Assembly: GCA_018389105.1 (NCBI GenBank)
Contig: JACATO010001053.1
Location: forward strand, 372,001-436,000
Reading direction: 5' to 3'
DNA: 64,000 nt
From: Nautilus pompilius
Lineage: Eukaryota; Mollusca; Cephalopoda; Nautilida; Nautilidae
In this document: piece after piece, positions 1 through 13,270 of the stretch
Layout: each line of letters starts with the position of its first letter
How positions within the stretch are numbered: the first letter of the stretch is position 1
Made by a program: the position numbers and the translations under genes
Notes under the pieces: model-generated
Databases searched by the model: none
Seen by the model: only the letters and a program-made list of their open reading frames with translations
Told to the model about the DNA's origin: nothing

Positions 1-2722
1 CTAGGTCTAGAGACTGAAGATGGACGTGGCCTTGCTTTAAATACTGTGACTCTTCTCACCATCTGAAGCCTTCAGTACCAGCCAGATGGCAACACAATTT
101 TTTTATGTTTTAAAACGGTTTTCTTGCCTCTAAGCGCATGTGTGGATATTTAAAAGAGAAAATTCCCAAAGATTTTTAAAAAATTATATAAACCTATTAT
201 TTATGTATCTAGAGGAATTTGAATATTTGGGAGACTTGTCTCTTAACCCCTAATCTGTGGTGTACATAAATATGCAGTATTTTTTCTGCCATTATTTTGA
301 GTTTCCTGCAAGCAGGTTTGGGGGGAGTCAGGTGGGCAACTGGAGCATGCGTGCCCACCTGTTTTTTAATTTCGATTTTTGTGCATATGATGGGTATTGA
401 GCTGCAGCTTAAAGGTTAAAGCTGAAATTGCCTTAGATCTAATCACACTTTATGTTATATATTTAATGTAAAATTGATTTTATAGAAAGTATAGTATTTT
501 GTAACCAAAACATAAATGCTAAGTTGCATATATATAACTTGCTGCTAAATAATAAGAAGAATAATAATAAATTTTTGTCAATGTATATTGGCTGACAAAT
601 GTCATGATGTTAAGGAAATATTGCAATTAATCATGCAGCCAAGCCTGAATAAAAGAATACTGTTTGAAATCTTCATTGTAAAAGTTTTACTTTTCGGTGG
701 ATTCTAGTAAATTAATGTTACTCTTATCCTATTTTGCCATCATTTATTAGCTTTCTAGATGACTTATTCTTAGTGATTTGGATTTGCTGTTGCCTCTTGG
801 TTTTTTTCTTTTATTATTATCATTAAAAGGACTCACAAAATTGATTTTTTGTTTCTTTCTTAACTAGCTGTAGCATAGGATGTATGTAGTTTTCCATGCA
901 ACTAGACAGACACTTGTGGCACATGACTGGCTGTCAGCTGTGGATCATTGACTGAGAAGAGACAAACTGCATATATTTATGTGCAGAAGCTTCCATATTT
1001 TATCAACCTATGGCAAAGGATTTGACGAACTGAAAGCTGAGGTCAATAATCTTACGTCGTCATCGTTGTTTTGCTATAAGTTAGCAAATTTCTTTGTGAT
1101 AAAGAGCTTTAGTCACTCATCGCTGTTTAAATATTAACATTTACTGGCTGACATCTCCATCTTGCAGACCTGTGTCACTGTATATCCACAAGCTGTACAC
1201 CTATATATTTATGATCAGGTTTTAATGGCATGTTATAAATAGATTACTTAGATCTTACACGCTTGCCCGATTAATTTTATTCAAATGTGACTTTTTTCTT
1301 CTTTTTTTTTTTTTTTTACTATATTTTTCTCGAAAATTTTCTATAAAATAAATTATGTTGTTTTCTAAAAGCTCTGATATAGGTGGGGAGAAATAGTGGC
1401 TTTTAAATTCAAAGGCCCTTCCTATTAAGTAAACAATGGTGTTCTTTTTTTTCTTTTTTTCCTCTACTTAGTGGCAGCTTCACCTAGATTCTTCATGAAT
1501 TACTCATATGCAATAAATAATAGTGTCTGATTGTGAACAGCATGCAAGCTAATTTACTTGCAGTAAAGCTGCCATGAGTTGCTTTGATTGATCACCTTGT
1601 TTTAAAATCGTGCATTAAGCGGGGCTGTAACCTGCACAGTGCTCTGCTCTGTCATAGATTTGGTAAACCTTGAGGTATTTCAAACACACTCTACACGTTG
1701 TTGGGCTGTAACAATGTCACTTACACCAAACAGCCTTTGTCACATTCAGGAGTCTTTTAATTTAATAAGTATACCCGGAAAGACTGCAGATCTGGCTCGC
1801 GCTCATGGTTCTAAACTTCTTCATCCCTTGAATATTTCAGTAGCAGAGACATGGCGCTCCAGGTGCCGACTGCATTTTAAAGTCTTGATGCCAGAGTGCC
1901 AGTAGCATTTTCATGACAAAGAAAGGCAAATGCCAGGCTTCTAAACTAATTGTACTGGATTTGTTTGTGTTTTGTTTCCCCATGTAGCATTAGTGCTGCC
2001 CATAAGATTTAATTTTGAGAATTCATGTTTGTATTTAAAATTTTTCTCCCCTTTTCATTACAGGCAATAACAGCTTCCAATACTACTTCAAATGGAAGCA
2101 TATTAAAATTATTCATGAACTGGTAAATAATGAATGCATGAACCTGGGGTTTTTTTTATTATTAATATTGATTTAGTTTTCAGATGCTTCAGAAATGAAT
2201 GGATTTTTGTTGTTCCATCCATTTTCTCTCTGTTGCCTTTATGTCTTTGAATTTCTCATCAAAGGGCTCAGTAAAAGTCATCAGAAAAAGATGAGTGACT
2301 TGCATCTCTTGCCTCTATGCCTGTAACTGCTTAACTAAACAAAACCAAGACAACTATTTTTTCAGACAGTTATCAGCGTGCATCATTTATAATTGACATG
2401 ATTTCATACTATATAAAATTAATTTTCCTGTCATAAGTATTTGAAATGTGTGCGTTTTGGTAAGGACTTTTGTAAACAAAACTGAGAGAAAACCACTTGC
2501 CTGATGGTTGGTTGCTGACATGAATTCACCAGTGTCGGTATTCGGTTATTGTTCTCACTGTTCATTTACTAATGGGATATCAGAGCTTGATAACTGAAGG
2601 TAATGGCTTCTCTGGGGGGGGGGAAGCACAGTGTATTTGCTTTAATATACCATTCAGTAAACCACTTTAATTACACTGTAATTTTTGAATATCTGATTAT
2701 TGGTTGAGATAATGACTAAGTT

Positions 2723-2965
2723 GGACAGCTTGGTGGCTAGCTAGACTAGTGGGCTGCTGTGGCTAGGGCCCAAGTTCAATTTCCAGTCGAGGTTGACTCA
2801 GTTTTGGTATACTACCTTCATTTTTCTCTCGTCCTCCTTCATCAGTAGTTGAGGTTTCCTCCTGGGCTCTCCAGCAGGTGATGGTCAAAACACTACATTT
2901 CCTCACTAGTTGTCTCCAGTGTAGAGCAGGGTAGAGGCCAGCCATTACCATAACAATTTAAAAAA
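2723..2965 (+). repeat. tRNA-derived SINE-like repeat, copy 1
   Basis: A tRNA-like head (GGTGGCTAGCTAGACTAGTG, then GTTCAATTTCC) gives plausible A-box and B-box promoter elements at the usual spacing. The body shares a block near 2903-2930 (GTTGTCTCCAGTGTAG) with the minus-strand copy at 11845-12252 (GTTGTTTCCAATGTAG). The end is A-rich. The family name is unknown to me and the copy is diverged. Confidence 0.45.
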
Positions 2966-5324
2966 TGAATTATGTTAAAACTGAGTTGCATTATTTATTT
3001 GTTATAATAAATTAAAACTGTGTATCAAACACAAATGTCATACCAGCATATTTGGTTAATAACAAATCATAGGCCTCTGTTGTTCATGTTAAATAAGCCT
3101 AGAGCTATAGGTCAGAGTTCAACCAGTAGTCATGGATTACTGGCACCTGCTGCTTATGTCAGTGGAGGGGGGACTCACATGGTTAATTTTTTAATTTCTG
3201 AAGGTCCATGTCATGACTAGCTTATGCAGTCATCCTGAATAATTATGAAGTTTTCCTGGTAATTTTCCACATAGCTGAGATAAGTGTTGTAAACCTGGTT
3301 TTCAAGATGTAGGAGTATTAAGCAAGGTGATTATGGCAAGTCCAGAGTTATTGGCAGTGGTCGGGTCTGGACATAAAATCGCTATTCATAACTAACTTGC
3401 TGAGATTTCTTTTAACTTCTGGGTTTTTGTTGTTTAACGGATGCTCTTTGTTGTTTCAGGCCACTGTCATACTGCAAATTTGCATTGGTGCTGAGTTATA
3501 GGAAAATGTTTTAGCACTGTTCGACACAAAAGCTCTGTGTGTGAGATTTACTAGCCTGTCCACTGACCTAATGAAGCTGACACTTCATTGGTTCAACATG
3601 GTGGGCTAAGTAGCATCCTTGAGAAATTCCTGTTGGTTATGGTATCCTGATCCGATAACCAGACTTTGTCAAGTGTTAAGAACATTGATGATTATTAATA
3701 AACAACTTGCCACACTTCATATAAGATCTACTTTAACAGAAATTTTCAAATTAAACTTATACTTATTTTAGGCAAATAGTTCCAACAAAGCAGATAATTT
3801 ATCAGTTTTAAAGGATAGGTTGTTATGAGTTTTATATCTGTAAATGGAATATCAAGTGTTCTCTCTGTATCATAATAAAGACATTTTTTTTATATTCATA
3901 GGGTGAGTTGAATAAACCTCACTATAGCAACTTTTTTTGGCAATACAGTTTGAGAGAGTAAAATTCAATAAATATAAACTTTACAATATCATTTTGACTA
4001 AAGATTTTATTTTATCAAAAGAAATACATAAATAATAAATTGTAGACTAAGCAGATGATGAAACATTAGTTTCGGTATATATATTTAAGCTACAAGAACA
4101 CCAGGATTGTTTCAGATGTATTGTCACAAAACCTGATTGACCGAAAAATCTTTTCCACCTAAGTAAGCGAATCTATTTTAAACATATGCTACCCCGCTCT
4201 TCTCTTTAAAGGATGCTAAAGTTTATTAATAAACAAGAGTTAATTTACTCCATGACTAAAGATATTGTGTTCAGGGGATGGATTTTTAAAAATGTATATA
4301 TACTTGTCTCTAAATCAAACAAGAGCTCTATGAGCTTACAGTAGACTTTAATAATAAATCTGTCAGTAATTAAATGTTTTTTGCTGTCACAGATGCCATA
4401 TTTTGTCTTAAAAAATTAGCCTGATTAGCGTAAGTGCATAACTTCTAAGATGCTTGATGTCTCGTTAAAATGCACAGAATTTTTATTCTTTGGACCTTTG
4501 TTTTAAAAAAAGAAAAACAAAACCTAGCCTTTACAATATAGTGACTAGGAGTCACTGGCCTCAATTCTCTGTCTCATTGTCAAAGTTAAGCCAATGAAAG
4601 CTTTTTTCCCTCTGTTGTTTAATGTTTGCTTGAAGGAGTGTTTAGTTTACTGTTGAGAAAATACTGGTAAACAATCCTCTCGGGGAAACAACAGATCAAT
4701 ATGCAGTAGATAACAGAAAATGAAACATACTTTTGAGAGACAATGCGATTTGCTAAGTACTTTAAATTTCTCAACTGTACTGTGTGTAAACATGTTGATT
4801 TACATCAGAAGTAGCTTAGCTAGCCAGGGTGGCTGCAATGTCTAGATCAGTGTGTTATGATTCATCACCAAGAAAGTTGGGTGCCATTGCATATGAACAT
4901 CTTCTGCGTGGCCAGCCTAGTCATCTGTGTTGAACTGCAATGTTTGACTTCTCTCACTTGTCTACTCATGTATTTTCTTGTGGACTGAGTGCTGTCAAGA
5001 ACTTTTCAAGTGTTTTTTTTTTCCAAAAGACTAAACAGAGCTAAGCTACAGTTTGTTTTATGTGACATCACTACACTAACAAAGGGAGAAAAAAGTATGG
5101 ATATCTAAAAGTTCTATGTTTATGAAGTCAGCATTTATTTGTGTATAGTATCAGGAATAATAAGATTGTCTTAGTTAGCTACACTTGGATGGCTTTGATG
5201 GAAACCAGACGTCATTGGTTCTGACAACTAAATTCCATGTTATAACTCACTGAGGACCTTTTATTAAGACTCCATGAGCAACAGGTCTGTGTAATTGACC
5301 AAGTCTTAATTTATAAAAGCAGAG

Positions 5325-5345
5325 TGAGAGAGAGAGAGAGAGAGA
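5325..5345. repeat. (GA)n microsatellite
   Basis: Uninterrupted GA dinucleotides lie within the upstream intron; nothing suggests function. Confidence 0.85.
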
Positions 5346-7203
5346 TTCTGACAAATTTATTACTGCAAGTTGGCAGATAATAAAAACCCACAAGGAAGAA
5401 GAAAAAATACTAACACTAATATTATCAGAAGAAAAGGAAAAGTATTTGCATAATAAATGGCAGTAAGTAACTTGTTTGAAGACATGGGTAGAACATGATG
5501 AGGCTGCTGTAGTAATAAAAAATTAAGACTTGGAAAGAAAAAAAAACGTTTATTATTGACCTTAGTTCATGCAGTGGCAGATATGGGAAGAATCCTCTTT
5601 TCACCAGATCATGGAGGAAGGATTAACAGTTACCTCTTTTAAAGGTATATAAAAGCTCACAAGGTTTATATTATAAACAAGCAAAAACCAGCATGATCCC
5701 AGTCATGTATGTGTCTTTTGAATTTTTGTTGCTGGTGGAAAGCTAAATTTTAAGCCTTAAAATTTAATGGTTAAAGGTCTGGGGAGGGGGGTAAAATAAA
5801 TGGTGATTAAATCTGTCAGTCTTGGTATTTTTTAAAAAAGAACATAACTATAGCTAAAATGGCTAAAAATGAGCATTTCTAGGCAGGTGTATTTGTGAAA
5901 TTTATGGGCTTGAGTAAAATATAAATAAATGAAACTTAGATACCAGCTATCAACTACAGAGGCATTTATTTGTAAGATGATGTAGAATAAATACAGTAGA
6001 TATTTAAGAAATGCTTCCCCCTTTCATCCGTGTCCATAGAGATGACATTTGATGATTGACCAGATTTCTATAGAAATGTTTTGACAAATTCCAATTAGTG
6101 ATTACAGTGTTTATTTTCTGCCTTACAATGGTTGCTGTTTATTGATTGGCTATCACATCACTGTCAAGGACTTCTGTTTATCAAAATACTATGATTTTAA
6201 GAGCCATTATTTTTATTTTTCTGTTGCTTTAGTGGTAGCCCTGATATTAAACACAAGTGGGGATCTGGATTGGCCCTGCAGAGCTTGTTAAAGGGGTTGT
6301 ATGATGCTTGGATGTAACAGAAACAAAGCTCAACTTTTAACACACCTATAATGGTACTTGAGGAGTTGATAAGTAAAACCTTTCTTGAAACAAGCCAGTA
6401 AATAAAATGAAAGGTGGTAGTTGTGAATTATAGTGCTAAAATTTAGTCCAGCACAAAAATATCACCTTGCTAAGTGAATATCATTATTATTTGTGTTCAT
6501 TTATAATCTTTTCTGCTGTACCAGTTATGTTCAGAAAGCTTCCAGGGGGGTATAAATTAATAAGTCTACTGTGTGTAAGTTCAGTCTAATGTAGTGTAGT
6601 CTGGAAAATGTGGTAGCTGAAAGGTTAGTCAAGCACAAATAAATGTCCTATCCTGTTTTCATGGTCTTTGGCCAGCCAACAGTGTAAAATGTTTAATGTC
6701 ATGTGGCTCTAATAGGAACACAGGCAGGCAGGCTATAGGGGCTCTGACTGATAACCTTCCACAATAGCCACAGATCAGTTTACAGCTTGTACACACTTCC
6801 TCCATTCAGATAAGGCAGGCAGCTGCTAGGCACCTAGCATGTGTTGGTTTGTATGATAGACATACTGAAAAGGAAGGAAGGAAGGTTCCCAGCGCCACCA
6901 TAAGGCATAGTAGCACTTTGATAATTTAACATTCCATTTTCTATAGGCATGCATTACTGCTTTGAGTCAAAAACATTTCTATATAGCCCCTCCTATGCTC
7001 TGCTGGGTCAGGGAGTAGTCTGAAAAGGAGGCTTCAATGGAAGTTGTTTCCATAACATGCTGCTTTCAACCCTGTCATCAGGTGATGTAGCCACAGGCCA
7101 GCAGAGCTTGTGGATTAATTAATCATCACACTGCCAGGAAATGTTCTGAAACTTTCAGTTTAACAATGCTGGCTTGATCATAGACTTTCTTGCCCTTTTT
7201 CAG

Positions 7204-7298
7204 TTGTGGATTCCATTTTACGAGGGGTAGATGTTGGCATAATTCCTAGACGACGTCCACGGAATACCAAAGAACAGGAACAGAGGGGAAATACCAAT
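7204..7298 (+). CDS. KDM3: KDM3 exon A (first visible coding exon)
   Basis: The exon lies between a TTTTTCAG acceptor and an AAT|GTAAGT donor. It enters with two bases that finish a Val codon and leaves in phase 0. The product [20 protein letters not shown] aligns with VVHSLLKGENIGITSRRRSR of human JMJD1C, just after the Tudor-like region. The basic RRRPR stretch may contribute to nuclear localisation. Confidence 0.9.
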
Positions 7299-10200
7299 GT
7301 AAGTTTGCACTTTTCTGCAACAAATATTCTCATTTCTGAGGTATTAGAACAAAGTCTAGCAAATAAAGAAATTGTGGTGATTTGTTAAGTCTGAAGCAGC
7401 CAGGAGGTTTTGTAGGAGAGCCCACAGCATAAACCAAGCGCCTGTTGTTCAAAGCTTGTTTCTATATTTGTTTGACCTGACTGGCCAACCGTTCTTCAGT
7501 GGTGGCAGCTTGCCTAGGCACTGCACAAGCAGCACAGCTGTGGGAATGACATGGTTTGTTTGTCTATCCATGAGTCATATCAAGGTTGTTTGTGTGTGTT
7601 GTGTGTGTGGTGTGAGAGAGAGAGAGAATTTAGCTAGCTTTTTTTCTTATTTTTACTTTGACCTACTTGTACCTTCAGGAAGGTTCATGGCCTTAACAAA
7701 ACTACCAAGCTAATCCCATTTCCACTCCCCTATAGTTTAAAACACAATTTAAAATTCATTTGTACAGTAAAGGAAAGTTGCAGATTGGGTTTTACAAATA
7801 TTGTTGAACTCCTCAGTAGTGGTTTCTGATTACTACAGTAACCTTGACTCTTTGTACCACTATAATGTATATTTAAACTGGCATCACTCAAATTTGTTTA
7901 TATATAGAATAATGCAAGACACCTCAACAGAGAACTTCTTTCTGCATGTCTATGAAATTAAATGTTTCTGTCTAGTTTAAGTTCATTTTTTCTTTGTGAG
8001 CATGCATGTGCATGAGTGAAAGAGACTATTTGGAGAAACATTAAATTAGCAAATTTATAGTATTTGTATAGTATAAACCGGTTTTAAAATGAAGCTGATA
8101 GATATTCCCTTCCCTCTGATATGATAGCCTGTGTGTGTGTTTGTGTGGTCCTCTTGCTTTTTGTCAATAATTAAACAATTTTAAGCATTGGAAACACGAG
8201 TATTTTATCTGTATGGTTGACACTTATATACTGACCAGCCAAATGGGCAGGCCACTACTCGCTTGCTTTTTGCTTTTGTGAAGTCCATGGGGAATTTTCA
8301 TTGACCCATGCATCTTTTTTAAAAAATTAATGAAACTAAATTTTAAAGGGGCAGGGAGTTTTCAGAATACCAAGCAGTCAAAAACCTAAGCAGCTTTTTA
8401 AAATCTTTACTAATGTGATGATGTTTTTTTTTTTAATAAGTTTAGTTTATATGCCATATTTGAAATATTCAGCATTAGTAAAGATTCTGGGCTTTTCAAT
8501 GGGAAGGTGGGTTTACACAGACTGTTAAAAAAACTTTTGCTTTTAGCATTTCATTCCAGTTGAGTTGCTGTGGTGGGAGACAACCAAACTAGCCCTCCTC
8601 GTCATGTAAACAACACATGAATAACTTTCCATTTTAATCTTTTAAAACTACTCTGTAACCTACTGGTTCCGTGTGTGGTTAAATGTCCCAAATTTGTGCA
8701 TCTCTGCCAGTGATGATCCACAGTATGCCACACATTCTTACATTATGTGTATATTACAGTTAATATGGAAATTAGCCAAAAAACACAAAACTCTAAGAAT
8801 ATGAGAGAGTTTGTTTAAGAAAAGGTTCATTAAAAAGTATTTAACATATTGGTGATTATTGATGCCAGGAAAAAAGTCTGCTGAAAATGAGGCTCAAATC
8901 TACCTACAATTGGCAACAGTTGTTGCATCTCTGTGTAGAAATTAAACAAAATGAGAATATTTCCAAATGCCAATTATAAACCAAGTAATAACACTGATCA
9001 CACATAGCAGACATGTCAGTGACACAAGGGAATCAAAATAAAATGTCATAATGCACAATTTGAAAAGCACAGACTATCCTGGAAACATTTTGCCTCTCCA
9101 ATAGGAGAAAGCGAGTAAAATGAAAATACAGCTTGAAAGTACACAAATAAATTGCTCTTTGCTTTACACAGTTCTATCACTGACACTGGTTTTACTGAGA
9201 GACTTCATAATGGTACTGTTATTATCAATTTATCTTCCTATCATATCTAGTTGGTTTCTGCATTGCACCTGACACTTGACACAGTTTGAATCAGAATTCA
9301 TATTCTATAACATGCTTTCTGTTCTGTCTGGAACATTTGGATGTTTCTATAAACCCTGAAACCTTTTCTGATCATAACCAGAAACAAGAGATTTCTCAAA
9401 ACATCCTTGACCCAGTAGAGAAAGCACAGCTCTGGCTGTCTGATGTTGCCTGTCCTTTATGTAGGTGTGCCCTCTAGTTACTGTCTCATCATTCCAGTTT
9501 TCTCGCATGCTTTGCTTGAATGGCCAATTCCAAGATGTATCTTCTAATGCAGCCACCCTACATGCACTTGCTCATTGCCTTGGTTCTGTGTGCTCTGAAG
9601 GAATCCAAACCAAGACGGTTTTATTAGGTATGGCAGCCACTTAGAGAATGAATGATGTCTTCATATAGCCAACCAACTGAGGTCATTTTGTAGGAATATA
9701 AAGCAAATAGTTCTTGCTTTCCTTTCAAAACAACAAAGAGGGGGACAGTTCTTTTGTTCTAAAAGTTACCAAAGTACTAGCAGTTACTGTTTTGTTTGTT
9801 TGTTGTTATTTTTTTTTTGGAGAACCTTAAAGTGATTGTAAGTGATGAAGCAATAAGAAAATTCATAGAAAAGAGAAAAAAAAACAAATCAGTTTTTAAT
9901 AGAAGTTTGATGTCAAAGGAGCAGTTGAACATTTCCTTAGATGTACTGTTTTTTCTTTCTTTCTATCCTTGCACCCACTGAATGTTAATGTTTTACTATT
10001 TAATTTTTCACCGCATTACTGTTTTAGTGATACCTCTCAAGAGCAATTTCCTTCTCCTTCCCATTCCTGGTCGGTTTAATGTGTACTTAAAATAGTATTA
10101 TAGTCTGTTTTAAGGAGAAAATTTAGCCTTGTTTAATGTGGTCATCTTTTTTTTATTTAACAAATTAGTGATATAACAAACATAAAAACTAGCAGACTAT

Positions 10201-12572
10201 TTTGAAAGTGCAAAACGATTAGGGAAAAATCAGACCGTTGTCTTTTTTGTTAGCATGCATTGAATTATTTAAGATAAAGATGTCTGTGGACTCGATGCCG
10301 TAACAATCAGAATTTATCCAACGAGAGAGTGATTAACCTATTTCTGTGACTTTTCATGCATAAAGAATTTTGTACATAGGTGGTTTTTTTTGCCATGCAT
10401 TTTTTAAATATACAATGAACAAGTTATAAGGGTTTCTTAAAGTCCCAGCACTTTGAACAAAATATAAAATGAAAGGATTTCACTGCTTTGCTTAACAAAT
10501 ATTTTGTTTTATTAATTATAGATTGCATAGAACTCAGCTGTTGAAATGGCTGGGTCTTTCATAAAGCATTCAATGGACTATTTTCAAGTGAAATAAACAT
10601 GGGGAAAGGATTCATAGTATGATTTTTGTTTTTTTTTTTAATTATGGAACTTTTGTATGCCGTGTTGTATCATTGTGTGATATTTCATTGCCAAACGGAG
10701 ACTCTTACTAAATTCAGCATTGTTTTTGTTTCGACCACAGTTTTCTTTGTAAGATTTAAATCACAAGCTGTTCTCTGCTCCTACAAGTACACAGTTTTGA
10801 ATTATTTAGATATCATCCAGACCTGTTATTAGAAGGGCTTGTCCAGTCTGTCATCTCTTGCTTTTTGTAGCGCTCACTGCACATCTTAATCAGGCAATTT
10901 CATGCAGACATAAAGTTATTTGCTGAATTTGTTTTCATGTATTCAAGGATCATAAGATTCACTGCGGGACTGGTGATAAGTGATTTATTAAATAATTAAT
11001 AGCAGGTGAACTCTTATGAACGGCATATCCCAACACCAGGGAATGATGCTATCTGTTGCAGAACAGCAAAAGTGATTTACTTACTTATAAAATAAATTTA
11101 AGGAACCATCTTTAGATAGCCCAGTTAGAAAGAATTATTAAACTGTTCTCAGTTTGTGATGTTTTGACAGAAGAATGTACACTTCTCTCCAGGAAGGAAT
11201 TAGCAAACTGACAAGAGAAGTATTTAATATTGAGAAGAGAGATTCCATGACATGAAGGTAATTTAAACCATGCAAACTGATGTAACTATAACAATTGAGT
11301 TTTTTCCACCAAGTCATCCATTATACTGTTCTTACTGATTCATGCTTGTTATTTTTGTCAGATATAGTAAAAAAAAATTAATAAATAAATAAATGATATC
11401 ATGCATTGTACACAATTGTTCACAAGTTTCAGCATCACTGAAATTCATGAATACTTTCAAGAATTTGTGGTTTATTTTATATGCTTGCTGGTCGCTTTTA
11501 ATATTTTGTAAATAGATGGCTCAGGTATAAACTAGTTTAAAAGTCTGGAAGACTTTAGACAATTTCTTTTTATTTTAAATCATTGAAATTAAGGCATATC
11601 ATCATACCCATGACAACAATGTGGAATACGGCTTGCATGAAAAACCTGCTCTTCCCAATAAGGCAACACTAGCCATGTGGCTAGTTCTGCTTGGGCCTAA
11701 AACCCATTTTCCCAATATTCCTAGAGCCAGGCGTTCCTAAAACCCTCTTTATTGATCAGCTCTGTGTTTCTCTAACCAATTATCTGCTTCTGGATTAGTT
11801 CCTTCACATGCACACAACATGTGTATGTAAATTCTTTTGAAGGCTTTTTTTTTTTTTTTTTTGCTTCTAGTGATAAGGTTTGCCTTTCTGGGACCTACTG
11901 TGATCTATGAAACCGCTAGGAATGACTGGCCCTTTATCAGTAATAGGGGAGGAGGGAGCGATTATGTTGTGTTTTACACAGTCTCCACAGTGAAAAAAAA
12001 TAATATCTCCCTCCCTACATTGGAAACAACTACCAGTAGTGAGAGAGCAGCATTGCCTATTCTGAGCCATGGGGGTGTGTGTGTGTAGCACTCTGGCAGG
12101 AAAGTCCCACTTAGAACTCTCATTTTTAGATGTGGGAGGAAATCAGAGTTTACCACCACCCCCACCCCCACCCCCCCTGCTGTGAATTGAACTTTATCTA
12201 GCTATCGGCCTTGGCAATCCAGTAGTGGAACCACTCATACACTGGCCGCCCTCATTGATTATCGTTATTGAGAGCCTGATTTCAGATTTGTTTTTTTATT
12301 GTTGTTAGGGGATAAATACTATCATTAGATTATTGACAGATAGTAGTAAGTGTAGAATTTGATCATATGTAAGAAGTACCAGAATACTTTCTATACTTAA
12401 TTACATAATATGGTTAAAGTTCCATTTGATTAAACTACATCTACTCTGGAAAGGTCAGAAAGATCCTTATAAGTATTGTTAGTGGAAAGGGAGCAGAATG
12501 CCCTCCGTCATTATTGTTAGACTCTTTAGGTTGCATTTGTCATTGAAGTATCAGCAGATAGGAATTGAAATT

Positions 12573-12604
<32 letters not shown>

Positions 12605-13218
12605 GTATAATAGTACATTGAGTTATTGAACTAATATAGAATATAGTTACTTTGAATGAGAAAACAAACGTTTGTCTGTGTGTGTGCACACGTGTACAAT
12701 TCCAGCTTTTCTTAATTGACAATATAGTGCTTGGGAGTTTTCAGAATAAATACATTTAAAAATGACACCTGTCAGATATTTTTGGCTTTTCATCAGGGCT
12801 CTGTGTAAGTTAAATAGTCCCTATCCCTTCTTCAGACATGGCTTTGGCTTACTGCTAGCAGGTTACGTGGAGATGTTATTCTACAGGGGAGTGGACAGGA
12901 GAGAGCTGCATTTGTACTTACTTAATTTTGATGAACAAGAAAAATGCTGAATAATCTTTATAAAAAACAAGTTCATAATAAAAGAACACATGCATTTTAA
13001 GTCTACAACTTTTGGACAGAATCAGCAGGGTTGGTTCATATTTCACACTTCGCTATGCACGCATTCATAATAAATTGACTGGATTATGTAAGATTCTGAG
13101 GAACATACGGCCCTTTTTTGGAAATTCCTTTCTGATTCCCCCTCATTCTTTTCTAGGCAAACTAATCAAAATAACTTTTTAGTTAGTTTTTTTTTTTTTT
13201 TTGGAAATTTGAGGAACC

Positions 13219-13270
<52 letters not shown>

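Larger units (their letters stand above)
1..7203. other. Upstream intron of KDM3 (5' end outside window)
   Basis: This AT-rich stretch ends in the acceptor used by the first visible coding exon. I searched it for the preceding family exon (Tudor-like W-F/Y-T-G-I-I pattern) and found none, so that exon lies upstream. It holds a SINE-like repeat near 2723-2965, a (GA)n tract at about 5325-5345, poly-G and poly-T runs, and an AATAAA at 646-651. Open frames such as 1639-1905 show no family resemblance or convincing splice context. Confidence 0.7.

Noticed and set aside
646-651. AATAAA near the left edge, considered as the 3' end of an upstream gene
   Set aside because: No coding exon precedes it in the window, and AATAAA is common in AT-rich intron sequence. 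A TGTACATA Pumilio-like site at 261-268 is also too weak alone.
1639-1905. 88-codon plus-strand frame near the window start
   Set aside because: No resemblance to the missing KDM3 N-terminus, no fitting splice signals, and a length expected by chance.
2065-2122. Segment between CATTACAG and CTG|GTAAAT, considered as the missing upstream KDM3 exon
   Set aside because: No frame matches the Tudor-like region, and the phase does not supply the single base that exon A needs together with sensible protein.
9286-9556. Overlapping plus and minus frames near 9.4 kb
   Set aside because: Neither resembles a known transposase or host protein.
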